Below, one piece after another: positions 13,051 to 28,000 of a stretch of 64,000 nucleotides of DNA. Made by a program: the position numbers and the translations under genes. A model generated the notes under the pieces. The model ran no database searches. It was not told the origin of the DNA and saw nothing but the letters and a program-made list of their open reading frames with translations. How positions within the stretch are numbered: position 1 is the stretch's first letter; the number at the start of each line of letters is the position of its first letter. This DNA comes from Reticulitermes speratus (taxonomy: Eukaryota > Arthropoda > Insecta > Blattodea > Rhinotermitidae), in the NCBI GenBank assembly GCA_021186555.1, contig JAJKFL010000010.1:21988586-22052585 (forward strand). The letters run 5' to 3'.

Positions 13051-16000
13051 GATGATATACAGGTCAAGATCTCAACACAAATAATGCAACAACTGGATAG
13101 ACCTGCTTAGTAAAATGTATAATTTTCCCTTTGTATTTTACTACCTGACGATGGCTATTTCATAGGTGAGCCCAGACATGTAGCATAATAAATTTCAATT
13201 TAAATTACGAAAGTTGTTGTGATTGGCGATACTCTTCTTACCTTTGTACAGTTTTCATTGACTTAACTGGTATTTGAAATGGAGACGCTGACTTAGGAAT
13301 TAAATGTAACCTGTTAAATAAATTTCAGTCCCATTTAGGATTTTTTGGTAGACAATATAACACTGGGATAGATGTTTCTCCGAGTGCTTCCGTTTTGCCG
13401 TCAGTATCATTCCACCAATGCTCCATACTCATTCATTCATCTACCACCGACGCTGTATAATGTTTATCTCCCGGTACTTCAGTTTTCCCCTGTCAGTATC
13501 ATTCCACCAATGCTCCATACACATTCATTTATCTACCACCAACGCTGTATAATGTTTATCTCCCAGTACTTCAGTTTTCCCCTGTCAGTATCATTCCACC
13601 AATGCTCCATACTCATTCATACATCTACCACCAACGCTGTATAATGTTTTTCTCCCAGTACTTCAGTTTTCCCCTGTCAGTATCATTCCACCAATGCTCC
13701 ATACTCATTCATACATCTACCACCAACGCTGTATAATGTTTTTCTCCCAGTACTTCAGTTTTCCCCTGTCAGTATCATTCCACCAATGCTCCATACTCAT
13801 TCATTCATCTACCACCGACGCTGTATAATGTTTTTCTCCCAGTACTTCAGTTTTCCCCTGTCAGTATCATTCCACCAATGCTCCATACTCATTCATTCAT
13901 CTACCACCAACGCTGTATAATGTTTTTCTCCCAGTACTTCAGTTTTCCCCTGTCAGTATCATTCCACCAATGCTCCATACTCATTCATTCATCTACCACC
14001 GACGCTGTATAATGTTTTTCTCCCAGTACTTCAGTTTTCCCCTGTCAGTATCATTCCACCAATGCTCCATACTCATTGATTCATCTACCACCAACGCTGT
14101 ATAATGTTTTTCTCCCAGTACTTCAGTTTTTCCCTGTCAGTATCTTTCCACCAATGCTCCATACTCATTCATACATCTACCACCAACGCTGTATAATGTT
14201 TTTCTCCCAGTACTTCAGTTTTCCCCTGTCAGTATCATTCCACCAATGCTCCATACTCATTCATACATCTACCACCAACGCTGTATAATGTTTTTCTCCC
14301 AGTACTTCAGTTTTCCCCTGTCAGTATCATTCCACCAATGCTCCATACTCATTCATACATCTACCACCAACGCTGTATAATGTTTTTCTCCCAGTACTTC
14401 AGTTTTCCCTTGTCAGTATCATTCCACCAATGCTCCATACTCATTCATTCATCTACCACCAACGCTGTATAATGTTTTTCTCCCAGTACTTCAGTTTTCC
14501 CCTGTCAGTATCACTCCACCAATGCTCCATACTCATTCATACATCTACCACCAACGCTATATAATGTTTTTCTCCCAGTACTTCAGTTTTCCCCTGTCAG
14601 TATCATTCCACCAATGCTCCATACTCATTCATATCATCTACCACCAACGCTGTATAATGTTTTTCTCCCAGTACTTCAGTTTTCCCCTGTCAGTATCATT
14701 CCACCAATGCTCCATACTCATTCATACATCTACCACCAACGCTGTATAATGTTTTTCTCCCAGTACTTCAGTTTTCCCCTGTCAGTATCATTCCACCAAT
14801 GCTCCATACTCATTCATTCATCTACCACCAACGCTGTATAATGCTTTTCTCCCAGTACTTCAGTTTTCCCCTGTCAGCATCATTCCACCAATGCTCCATA
14901 CTCATTCATACATCTACCACCAACGCTGTATAATGTTTTTCTCCCAGTACTTCAGTTTTCCCCTGTCAGTATCATTCCACCAATGCTCCATACTCATTCA
15001 TTCATCTACCACCAACGCTGTATAATGTTTTTCTCCCAGTACTTCAGTTTTCCCCTGTCAGTATCATTCCACCAATGCTCCATACTCATTCATACATCTA
15101 CCACCAACGCTGTATAATGTTTTTCTCCCAGTACTTCAGTTCTTTCCCCTGTCAGTATCATTTCCACCAATGCTCCATACTCATTCATACATCTACCACC
15201 AACGCTGTATAATGTTTTTCTCCCAGTACTTCAGTTTTCCCCTGTCAGTATCATTCCACCAATGCTCCATAATCATTCATTCATCTACCACCGACGCTGT
15301 ATAATGTTTTTCTCCCAGTACTTCAGTTTTCCCCTGTCAGTATCATTCCACCAATGCTCCATACTCATTCATTCATCTACCACCAACGCTGTATAATGTT
15401 TTTCTCCCAGTACTTCAGTTTTCCCCTGTCAGTATCATTCCACCAATGCTCCATACTCATTCATACATCTACCACCAACGCTGTATAATGTTTTTCCCCA
15501 GTACTTCAGTTTTCCCCTGTCAGTATCATTCCACCAATGCTCCATACTCATTGATTCATCTACCACCAACGCTGTATAATGTTTTTCTCCCAGTACTTCA
15601 GTTTTCCCCTGTCAGTATCATTCCACCAATGCTCCATACTCATTCATACATCTACCACCAACGCTGTATAATGTTTTTCTCCCAGTACTTCAGTTTTCCC
15701 CTGTCAGTATCATTCCACCAATGCTCCATACTCATTCATTCATCTACCACCAACGCTGTATAATGTTTTTCTCCCAGTACTTCAGTTTTCCCCTGTCAGT
15801 ATCATTCCACCAATGCTCCATACTCATTCATACATCTACCACCAACGCTGTATAATGTTTTTCTCCCAGTACTTCAGTTTTCCCCTGTCAGTATCATTCC
15901 ACCAATGCTCCATACTCATTCATACATCTACCACCAACGCTGTATAATGTTTTTCTCCCAGTTCTTCAGTTTTCCCCTGTCAGTATCATTCCACCAATGC

Positions 16001-19000
16001 TCCAAACACATTCATTCATCTACCACCGACGCTGTATAATGTTTTTCTCCCAGTAGTTCAGTTTTCCCCTGTCAGTATCATTCCACCAATGCTCCATACT
16101 CATTCATTCATCTACCACCAACGCTGTATAATGTTTCTCTCCCAGTACTTCAGTTTTCCCCTGTCAGTATCATTCCACCAATGCTCCATACTCATTCATT
16201 CATCTACCACCAACGCTGTATAATGTTTCTCTCCCAGTACTTCAGTTTTCCCCTGTCAGTATCATTCCACCAATGCTCCATACTCATTCATACATCTACC
16301 ACCAACGCTGTATAATGTTTCTCTCCCAGTACTTCAGTTTTCCCCTGTCACTATCATTCCACCAATGCTCCATACTCATTCATACATCTATCACCAACGC
16401 TGTATAATGTTTTTCTCCCAGTACTTCAGTTTTCCCCTGTCAGTATCATTCCACCAATGCTCCATACTCATTTTCATCTACAAGGCTACTCTTAGAAAAG
16501 TGATAAACAGGCGAAGCCTGGGAATCTTCCAGTAAAAGTGATGCTCTTTTGGAAATCGGAAAGCATTAAAAAAGGGAAACGTTTTATTTTCTTTCGGTGT
16601 TAATTTTGTAGAAAGAAATGTGTCTCCAAATAATGTTTCACCATGTAAGTTTTCTTTACCAGAAACGTTGTATGATTGCGCTGTTCTACTGTCCTTTAAG
16701 AAAACATGAGATTAGGAGTTGTGGAAGAAACTGTGTCAGTATATTTGAAACCATTTAAAGAAATCATACATAGAGTTATGTACTATAGGCTTACATTTTC
16801 CAACTATTTGGTAGTTTGATGCTGTTTTATTACGGTTAAAACATAGAGATTTTAAAAATTTTTATAAAAGTTAAATCTTCTGGGATGGTACGCCGTGTCG
16901 ACTGTTAAATATTTACTGGCCTTTCGAGGGTTTGCAACTGTGTCATATTCAGGGCCAACCTGTCATATCTCTTGAATCTTTAGCAACACTACAGTGTAAA
17001 TCCCAAATTTAAAAACTTTGTATTCCTCGCTGTAACTCTTACCGCGTAGTGTCTCCCCTAGAAACACTCCCCCCCCCCCCCGGACATCCGAATGGTAGAG
17101 TAGTTTACCTCTGTGCTTCAAGTCGCTACTGATGTCGCTGCTTCCGGCATCAGGGCAGTTTTTATTGCATTTCCCATCTCCTAGGCATCTCTTTTCGTCT
17201 GGTTCCTACCCTCTTGATCTGTCCGGCTTGGGAGACCCTACTGGTAGCAATGCTACCGCCGGCTTAACTCTCAGGGTCACTGGAACTCACAAGCCCCTCT
17301 ACCACGGCAAGGTGGAGATACCAACAAAGGGGAAAAACTTTGTAAGATCTAAAATATCCTGCAGTACATACTACAAAATTATGGATAGAAAAATTAAAAT
17401 TTTGACGACCTGGCGGAGAGTTTTGCTGGATTTCTTAAGAATTTCACACCTCTGATATTGTAAAGCACTTAGATATGAGGATATAATTTGTAAGAATTGG
17501 AAATATTGAGGGTTGCTCTCAGGTTATTCGAAAATAATATAAGATATAAGAGCAAGCGGTATTTTTATATCGTTCCAGTTTCCGACTTAACATATTGCCA
17601 TTTCTGAGCAATATTCATGTAGATGTTGTCCATACTTCTTGTACTTTAGCCAGGGCCTGACTTAGGGGCGGGCCAGCCGGGAGTTCCCCGGGGCGCCAAC
17701 CAGACGTCACTGGAGTAATCGGAAATATGGTGCTAGTAAACCCAGGTTCCCACGCAGGAAAAGATTTCTCTGACAATTATTCGTAATTTGGGTATGCGGG
17801 GCCTCAAACATTTTCGCCAGTCATGTCCTAGGCCAAAATGTTTTTTTAAAAAATGTCACTTTTTAAGGGGCGCCAAATTATTACTTTGCCCGGGACGCCG
17901 AATTGGTAACTTGCTGGGGGCTCCCAGTTTTCTCGGGTCGGCTCTGATTTTAGCCATACTTGGAGTAACATCCCTTCGTTGCAGTGCTAATCTTATTTTT
18001 TCCGGTTGTTTACTTGCTGATTTTGTATTTCCGCAGGCGAAACCTGTCCCGCTCGGACGACTCTGCGATACGCGAAATTAACTGGTATAACTTAGCAAAT
18101 AAATACGTTCTGGATCAGCTGTCAGATATAATCCGTGAGACATCAATCAGCGGTGTATGGAGGTGAGTGTAGGCTGCATCTTCCGATGAAGGCTAAACCC
18201 TCGTACAGCGAGGGTTTAGCCTTCTGTGAGTCCGCGTTGGACGAACTTAACCATTTAGTTTCCAATGGCAACTTTACGTACCACATTCATTCATTCATTC
18301 ATTCATTCATTCCATAGTCTATCTTAACGAAAAGTCCATAGCCTCTTCCAAAGCGAGTTCTCCATAGGGTGCGATCTATTGCTTCCTCTTCAATTTTCAG
18401 TATCCCCTCTTTTCCTTAAAGTCATCCAGTAGCTGCTTACGTCTTCTCCCTCGTCTTCCCGTCATTTCTATCCTTCCCTCTAACTTTCCTTCAATCACTT
18501 GTTTCAGAAGCCAGTTCCTACGCAAGATGTGACCAATCCAGTTAGCCTTTCTTCTTTTTATTGTATGCACGATATTCCTCTCCTCCTTCACTCTGTGTAA
18601 TACTTCATTTCTCACACGATCGGTCCAACTGATCTTCTCCATCCTTCTCCAGCACCACATTTCACGACGTTTGAAATTTAAAAATTCAAATTCTACTCAC
18701 ACAGTTTCTTTCTATGATTTATTACGGACCCCAGTGTTTATCACGTGTTCACCTATCCTTATTCTTCGTTAGTGTTTGTTAACCCTTATTTTGTACATCC
18801 CGTTGTGCTAGTAAATAAATTAGTATTAGAATAAAGCAGTCAGTCACAGCCAACATTTTTATTATCATTACTTAATATCCCTATAACGTAATGTCGCAAT
18901 TTCTTTTTCTAAGTATTTTTGTATTTTGTGTTACCTGATGATGGCCAATTCCGGCCGAAACATGTTGTGATAAATATTAAGTAATGATAATAATAAAAGT

Positions 19001-22000
19001 GTAATTGTGTTTTACGGTTTTATTATAATAATAATTTATTGTTTTTTGTTTCATTAGTAATGTTCATTCATAATTGTAATATTTGTTACACTATGGTGAA
19101 ATTTTGTACGAAGATCCCTTTCATCTGCTGATATTACGAGTCCTTACGGTCTGTTTACCAGATTTTCCTCTTCCATAGAACATCAGTGTTCAAATGTTTG
19201 AGTGTACTTCCTGTTTAAAACATGGTTCGATCATCCTTTGTGTCTTTGCTGTGAGCACTGCTGACCCCTTTATGCAGAGCTCAAACATTAAGGGTTCTGA
19301 TCATTCTGATGGGTCTAGTGGTTTCATTTAAACACTCCAGATGAGTGCCAATTGTCTGATAAATTAATAATTAATTATTAATATGGACAGCCACATCAAT
19401 TATAAAATTTAAAAACAAATTATTTTATTTTTCTTATTTACAATTACATTACATTATATTAATTTCATAGATCCATCATGTAGCCCATCGGCTCAGGATA
19501 TAAAACATGTCATTATAATAATATATGATTGCACAGCAATCGTGTCATATTGGACACACACAATATCACACATAACATAAAATGACATTGGAATACAAAC
19601 ATACATACAAATTTGGTGTAATACAAAATAGCAAAATGCAACACACTATAGGATAAAAAATATAAATAGTATACACTCATCATAAATCAATATTTCATAT
19701 GGACACAAAAGACAAAAAGGTTAAGATTCCATCATTAAGATATAAATTAATCAATAAAAGTCTTAATAATCTACCACATTTCCTATCATTCAATGGTCAG
19801 TAGTAAAGTGAAATACAGTTATTGCATACACAGCCCAGCCCAGCCCAGCATGCGCAGCCCAGTTGTAGCAACCAAAACATAGACAAATAAAAGACATAAT
19901 GATTATACAATAAAGCTTATAATCCCTAGATAACATCACCAGCCCTCATCCCATGCATACAAGTGAAGTGTTCTTCATTTGTATAGAGGGATTTATCAAG
20001 TAAAGATGCTTTTATTTTATTTATAAAATACTTCCTATTTGTTACTTGGTTTGCAATGTATATAGGTAATGCATTAAATGTCTTTATACTGGCATAATAT
20101 ACACCTCTCTGATAAGATGTAAGATTAGCTAATCTGTCATGTCATGTCGAATAATCTGCTGGAGGAAATTAGCAGGTACCAGAAATGTATTTTGTAACAA
20201 AAGAGAATTCTTAGAATAATGGCAGGTGCTGAAAAGTAAGTCTTTTTGTAGGGAAATATTTGGGACATTTTGATGTTATTCCAACTGCCTGGAAATACTT
20301 ATTCTTAGTATCATGATTTTTTATGGACAAAAGGGAACCAATTTTGAACAAATTCAGATAAAACCTGCCAAATACAACCTCAGTAAATACCAAAACGGAG
20401 TATGCAATCCTGGAATAAAGTTATTCACTAATCTTCCACCTACCATGAAAAATGAAAATGTGATATGGAATTGTGTAAGTCAGCACTGAATAGATTGTAT
20501 ACTGTCTCACTCCTTCAACACTACATAAATAGAAAATAAAAGAAAATTCTTGCTTGTAATAAAACATGCAACAATGGTCAATGTTTCATGATTTTATTGG
20601 TATATCCATTGGGTTGGTTTATCCCTTTGGTTGGTTTATCTCTTGGGTTGTATTCCTTGGGCTGCTGTATTCCTTGGGCTGCTGTATTCCTTGGGTTGGT
20701 GCATCCCTTGGGTTGGCATATCGTTTGGGTTGACATATCCCTTGGATTGGTGTATCCCATAGGTTGGTGTATCCAGAGGGTTGGTTTATCCCATGGGTTG
20801 GTGTATTCCTTGGGATGGTGTATCCCTTGGGTTAGCATATCCATTCGGTTGACATATCCCTTGGATTTGTGTATCCCTTGGGCTGGTGTGTATCCCTGGG
20901 GCTGATATATCCCTTGGGCTGGTGCATCCTATGCATTGGTGTATCCCTTGTGTTGGTGTATCCCTTGGGTTGGTGTGTCCCTTAGGTTGGTTTATCCCTT
21001 GTGTTGTTGTATTCCCTGGGTTGGTACTCGTATATCCCTTGGGATGGTGTATCCTTGGGTTGTCATATCCTTTGGATTGGTGTATCCCTTGAGTTGGTGT
21101 ATCTCTTTAGCTGATATATCCCTTGGGTTGGTATGTCCCTTGTGTTGGTATGTCCCTTGTGTTGGTTTTCATCTTAGGTTGATACATCCTTGGACTTGTC
21201 ATATTGTATTTTCTTCCTACCATTTCCATTTTTATTTTCAGGTTGCTGATAGCATATAAAAGTATCATATGTGCTGTGGAGAACTTCAGTATTGCTACCG
21301 TATACGGTCTGTACTATTTTGGAAGAGGAAGACTTGGCCTTGAAAGTTTCTCCATGTTCGTGCAATATGATTCTCTCGCCCAGGATTACCTCAGGGCAAC
21401 TCAACATTTCTCTCTTATTATATATGAAGAATACAAAAGCTTTCAGCAAAATTTCTCACTATTTGATAACATGACAGTAAGGTGAGCATTTAATTAAAAA
21501 TCACAGGCATAAAAATTCCTTTCTAATATCTTCTTGTTACAAGAGGCCTTTCCTCTTTCTTCACATCAATTCTTGTTGCCTTTTGGGAAAACCAAACTAC
21601 TTGCAGAAAATCCTGCTGCAATGATGTGTTGTCCATTAAAAATCATGTAAAGAACTCCCACACCAATTGTTTAAAGACGCACCTGCTGTGCTTGGAGACT
21701 CAAAATGTCTTAACATTATTATCAACTCTTTGTGGTAACTTTGTACTGTAATTATAGGTTGTTAACACCAAACTTTAAATCACAGCAAGTACACTTTCGT
21801 TTGTGCTATTAGAGTGGTAAGGGGGATATATAAAATAATATTTGAATTCTAGGTTAGAAACAAACTGAAGACACATGCCATTTTTGTAAATGAGGTAAAT
21901 GGAGATTTGATTCTTCCTTTCTCTTTGCTTGGCTTAACTAATAATTTACATTGTTTTATGTAATAAGCAGAGGCATTTCTCTGAGTGTTCTTTATTATTT

Positions 22001-25000
22001 TGTATTATTTTATTCATCTTTATTGTCCTCTCTGTTTTTAAACGTACTTGCTTACATTAAAACAAGTAACCAATCACTGTGTCTTTCTGACATTTCAGAC
22101 GACTGGAAATGTACTCGAATGAGCAACGGAGTCCTGACTTTCATGTAGCTGACGAATATTATTCAATAATGTCCCGCTTTCTTGTAGAACTAAGAAGATA
22201 CGAACAGAAGATTCACTGCTTGATTAGGTAGTGTATAACAAGCATTGTGGCACAACCTATGATTTTATGAAATTTTTTTATACACTATTGTTTAAACTTA
22301 TGTTTTATACTGATATGTTATTCAAACACATAAAATCGTCTATTGCATTAACCTTTTAGGACCCAGTGGTTACTATATGTACCTCCAGTTTTAACATGCA
22401 ACACGAGAGGCATTGTACGCACAAACGTAACATTGAAGCATGTTCGTGTAACCATTGTTGCAGTGGAAAAGCAATAAGTATTACATATGCTGAGTGTGTG
22501 TCTGTAGCCTTAGTTATCCAGCATGCAAAGTTCATGCGACGTATTATACTATCATCTGTGGCCTATCTGGCTCTAACATATTTTTCCACATTATCTCATA
22601 AACGGCACGATTTTCGGAAAAAAGTTATTGAACATAAAATGTGTCTTGATTTTCTCTACAACTTTTGTCTGAAACATTGCTCATTCGAAGAAGAATTCAG
22701 CGAGATACTATCATAAATGTCCGTAGGTCTTTATGTAAAGTACCCGTTATTCTTGTCAGATTTTAATGAAACTTGAATTTCTCGACAGATTTTCAAAAAA
22801 TCCTCAAATATCAAATTTCATGAAAATCCATCCAGTGGGAGTCAAGTTGCTCCATGCCGACGAACAGACTTCACGAAGCTAATAGTCACATTTCGCAATT
22901 TACCAATTCCATAATAAAGGAAATGTGTTTGTAGAAACAGTCAAATTTGCCTGTGGAACCCCAGGGTACTGCAAAATGTATATAGTTTAATACAGCTCAT
23001 CTAGGACATAATCTCAGCTTTCTATTAACAAAGTTGCTTACATGAAAATTTAAGTCGTCTAGAAAATGACGCCTTGTAGATTGGTGTATAGGTACCAACG
23101 TTAAAGGAACATGCTGCCTCCATCTTCACAGTAGTCGAAGAATAATTAATTACTTGAACTACCCTGAAGAATGATGCAGAAATCTTCTCCGAAACGTTGG
23201 CACCTATATACCAGTATGCAAGCTGAAGCACTTCATCAGCACAGCTGTGAGAACTTCAAACCTCATGTGGTTGTTATTTTCTTCAGTTACATATTTTCAT
23301 TCTAGTGAGAAGATGTACTTGGATATGAAACATGCAAGTCACGAGCAGGCTGTTGCTGTTGTAATATTGGTAATGGTACTGACCATCTCGCCTGTCATCA
23401 TCGTCCTTGTGAGACATGCCACTCAGACTATACAGGTAACACCATAGGCATGCATACGTGGTGTGCCAGGTGTGCCCAGGCACACTGTAATACCTAAAAA
23501 TTGGTATTTTGTGCCTCATTGTTTAAGTTTGTATTTTTAAGTACAGCATAGTTCTTACCTTAAAGACGTTTACTTAATTTTTAGTTTCTATAATTTGTTT
23601 GGTGAGTAAAAGTAACTTCCTTTATGATTGTGTATTCCATAAATGTTTGTCTTATAAAAAAATGAAAAACAAAATTTCCTGGATGCACAGCCTAATGAAA
23701 TGTGCTGTGCACACTTATGAGTGAGACAATGATGTTACCAGAGTTAATGACGACATATTTTTTAATAAGTCACCCACATCTTATTTATAGACAGGAGCAA
23801 TAACACAATTTCATTTTTAAGTTTCCATTAACAAATTTGTATTCATACATATTTGAATTATTTTGATGCATATGCAACAAACATTTCAAGAATATTTTTC
23901 TTACTTTTGCTCTGTCTATCTATTTGTTTGTAACTCTGGAATCACTGACCTGATTATTATGAAATTTCATAATGTAGAATTTTAATAATCCTTGTCTTTG
24001 TGGTCCAGTTTTGGTTAAGGCTGGACATCAATCACAGATATTTTACATGAAATACTGCACATCAGAGTGTAACTCACTAAATATTTATTAGAGTGAATAA
24101 TGTAAAGACAAGTCACATACAAAAACTAGACATGTATTTTATGCCCAATAAAATTTTTAGAAGCCTTTTGTGTTTTTTAGATAATTAAAAAGAAATAATT
24201 TTCATGGTGCTTCTTTTCATAATTCTGAAACCATTTAACTTTATCCACATCACCTGTTTTACATCACTTATAGGGCAGTATAAAAAGTTATCATGTACAG
24301 ATTAGAGATCTAGAGTCAATAACAGAGCAAACATGACAGAATTATTTACACACAATATATATTTCCACTTTGTTGCTTTCTTATTATGTTCATTAGTACA
24401 CACGTAATCGTATAGTCAAAATGCACTTGTAAACACCCATAATTTGCACTTAGTTCAAAATGCAGTAAGTTTTGAATACAATAAATCAGAAGAACCAAAT
24501 AATTCAGAATGTATTTTGTGAAAGGTCTTTTAATATTTGAAACCATGTGTGCGTAACGTAGAAATGAAGATTAAAAAACATTAAATAATATGGACTGAAA
24601 AGAAATAGCTTGGTTTGTACAACATCAAACTTTGATGGGACAAAAGTTTCAGAAATTAGAAGAACTCCATGTAGCATTATCAAAAACAGCTTGAAGCATG
24701 TGTTGAAAAAGCACTTCTTCTCAGTGATAAAATTCCATTACCTACTAGGGCACATTTTTCTGTTATTATTGATACAACAGATTCTTAAATCTTCAAGAAA
24801 CTAATTTGTGCCCATTCTAAAATGTGAACAGATTATACTTTGTTTTGTATGAATTGGTTCTTGATAGCATCATGTTAAAAACAAAATGCATCACAGACTT
24901 CAGATCCCATTAGTCTCAGTCAACAAAGTTTGTTCAGTCTACATTTGACGGGTAAAAAAATGTGCTGAGTGAATATTCTACCTTTCACATATCCACTCTT

Positions 25001-28000
25001 TGAGCTAGTAATTTTAATTATGTGTTTCTTTCGATACAGACATTTGCAGGGACCCTGATTAGTCGCACTTCAGAGTTGAAATGTGAAAAAAGGAAAAGTG
25101 ACCACTTGCTGTTCCAGATGCTACCGCCACCTGTTGTGAAACAGCTGAAGCAGCAGAGACAGGTAAACTACATCACATAGGAATATTTTTGTTTTACCAC
25201 AAATTGTTGCGAAATGAAGTCTTACTTTTCCAAAATATAAACCCGCACCAAAGCCTACAATGTCTTCTGTTCTTCAGATTCAAATTTGATCTACATAGAG
25301 TCAGTACATGAGACACCTCTTTGTGATTTGTTTTACATAAAAGCTAATGTACCATTATTTTATTATCCAAATGGTTATCCCATGGTGTTTCCATAACCCC
25401 TTACAGTCAAAAAATTTACAATAATCAAGAAGTATTTGAGATCTTTTGTAGCTCAGAGAGAAAATTCACGTAACTTAGGAACACCAAACAGAATGTTTTG
25501 CCAAGTAACTCCATAATATTGACTCCTCCCTGACAAGATAATAGTGCCCTATTTAGTGACGTCAAATACAAACCTCACAGACCTAATAATATAAGAGTGA
25601 AATTGTATTCTCTTGCGCTTTTTTATTTTCCCATACATTCTCATTAAAAGAAAGCCTAAATCTGTCTTTTTTCTTGTACATGAAAAAAATTTCAAAACTT
25701 AGTTAGAAATCTACTGAAATGTGGAAGTACGCCATTGCCACATGGCACGTTAGGCACATTTTACACTACTACCAGCTGGTGTTCCATAATTCCATTATTT
25801 TCTTGCATGGCTGTTATTCTCAAAATTCTAATTTTCCTATTCAGCATTTAACCACCTACAAATACACTATCATTCACTTCAGGATCATATTCATTATGTT
25901 ACTCCCGGTCAGAAATGTTACATAAATGCATGTCCGATGCTCAAAACTTTCATATTTACATGAGTGGGTGGTTTAAAAATAACATTAAGTAAATAAATAC
26001 TTATGTAAAGTTTTTATTGCTGAACTTACAGTTCAAAATCACCTCCTTCATCATGCCTGTAAAACATATCTTAGTCAACGCATTCCTTGTCAATGGAACA
26101 ATTATTGTGGTCCACAACTTTGGCCACCCTCATCTCCAGACCTCAACGACATAAATATTTATCCATGGGGGCTTGCTAAAATGTGGTGTACCTTGAAAAA
26201 TTTGAAACATGAGATGTATTGCTGCATCAAATTTTGTAAGCTACACTCTTTGTAAAGTACAGCTTAAATTATCTACACGACTGATTTACATACATTTCAT
26301 GAAATGTATTGTGGCTGAGGGTGGTTATTTTAGACATTTATCATAAAATTTAGAAAAGGAAAAGTTTGTGTGGGTATTTGTTCACTGATTTTTGTATTTT
26401 AACATTCAGGTAGTGGCAAATTTGTAACCATTGTGAACCATGCCTGTGTTTAACAATATTTATGACTGAGAATATTCTTAGGAATCAGGCCTGAAGTTAA
26501 GACTTAAAATCATAAATCAGCCAGTAAATCTAGTACTCCTCAGATAAAATCATTCCCTTGGATTAGTAAAATAATGTCATATAATCACAAGTATGCTGTG
26601 TAATACTAGACAGTTCATTATGCACAATGTATGCTTCTGACAAGACAACCACTGTTCGCTTTCACTGCAACTCAAAATTTGCTTTGACATTAAATTTTGA
26701 ATTAATAGGTTGTGCTAAAAATTAAATTAGTAAGGAAAATAGCCTATTTTGAGTGAGCATTAAGTGCTAGAAGCCTGTAAACTGTATCCATACAATCTTT
26801 GTGTTTATATCCACTACATATAACAGTAGTGCAGTAATATTTCGCATTTCTTTAAGGTTCCAGCAGAAAGTTTTGAATCCGTGACCATTTACTTCAGTGA
26901 CATTGTTGGCTTCACTGAACTGTCAGCTGTGAGCTCTCCCATGCAGATTGTCACCATGCTAAATGCCTTGTATCGCCTCTTTGATTTTCGTATCCAGAAA
27001 TATGATGTATACAAGGTTGAAACTATCGGAGATGCGTACATGGTCGTATCAGGCCTACCACAAAGAAATGGTAAGTCTTCAGAGAACAGTCTGATTAAAT
27101 TAACATATAAATTAGGCAGTACCTAACTGTGTTAACAAACCATGCAGCATTCTATCCCAAGGTTCAAATCCCAGTAGGGATAAGATTATTTATTTTGCTG
27201 TACCTATCACCATCATCAGGGCTCAACAATTTTTCAAGCCACACAAATGATACTTGTTTGCCAGGAAAAGGTGAATCAAACATTTCTGGTTTCCATTCAG
27301 TTAACCATGCATTTGATCACAACTGTAAACAGAGGATGCATTAAATATATTTTGGATCCGCATAATACATGTTCTAAAGTAGGTGAGGATATACACAAGT
27401 GATGAATGGTAGCCTGGTGACTAGACTGACTGAGCTACTGAGCTGTTATTATATTCTGTATTTAAGTAATTAAAACGTCAGTGTTTTACAATTAAGACTT
27501 ACTCTGATTTACAGACAACCGTCACTCTGGAGAAATTGCCACCATGTCCTTGGATCTGCTCCATGGTGTTCGTCAATTTGTGATTCAGCATCGACCTGGC
27601 GAGAAGCTACAGATTCGCATGGGTATAAACACAGGACCCTGTGTTGCTGGGGTTGTGGGCACAACGATGCCACGTTACTGCTTATTTGGTGACACAATAA
27701 ACACTGCTTCTCGCATGGAGTCAACTGGAGAAGGTAAGATTCATTGAGTTACAGTTACTTCCAACCATTCAATGACACTTGGGTTTAAATTCCAACTACC
27801 GCCTAGGGCAGAGGGCTTGTAAATTTACAGAACCCATAAATGCATTTACAATTGTACAGTGCATCAATGTGGGCAGCACGTGTGGAACGAAGGATCTGTA
27901 CTGTGCACCAAGGCCAGAACAGAAGGGTTAAGACTACAATATCTTCGTGTCATATTGTATTTAATAACTAATGTTAATATTTGTCAGTCTAATACAACTT

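Noticed and set aside
13372..15763. Repeated [17 protein letters not shown] ORFs
   Set aside because: These are frames through the 92-bp satellite, shifting frame at each unit. Not a gene family.
20578..21259. Proline- and Trp-rich repeat ORFs on both strands
   Set aside because: They come from the 17-bp minisatellite and have no independent support.
22366..22716. 116-codon ORF
   Set aside because: It lies within dispersed repeat E, whose other copies do not keep the frame.
27400..27450. Possible SINE head (GCCTGGTGACTAGACTGACT)
   Set aside because: No B box or body could be found, so it is left unannotated.
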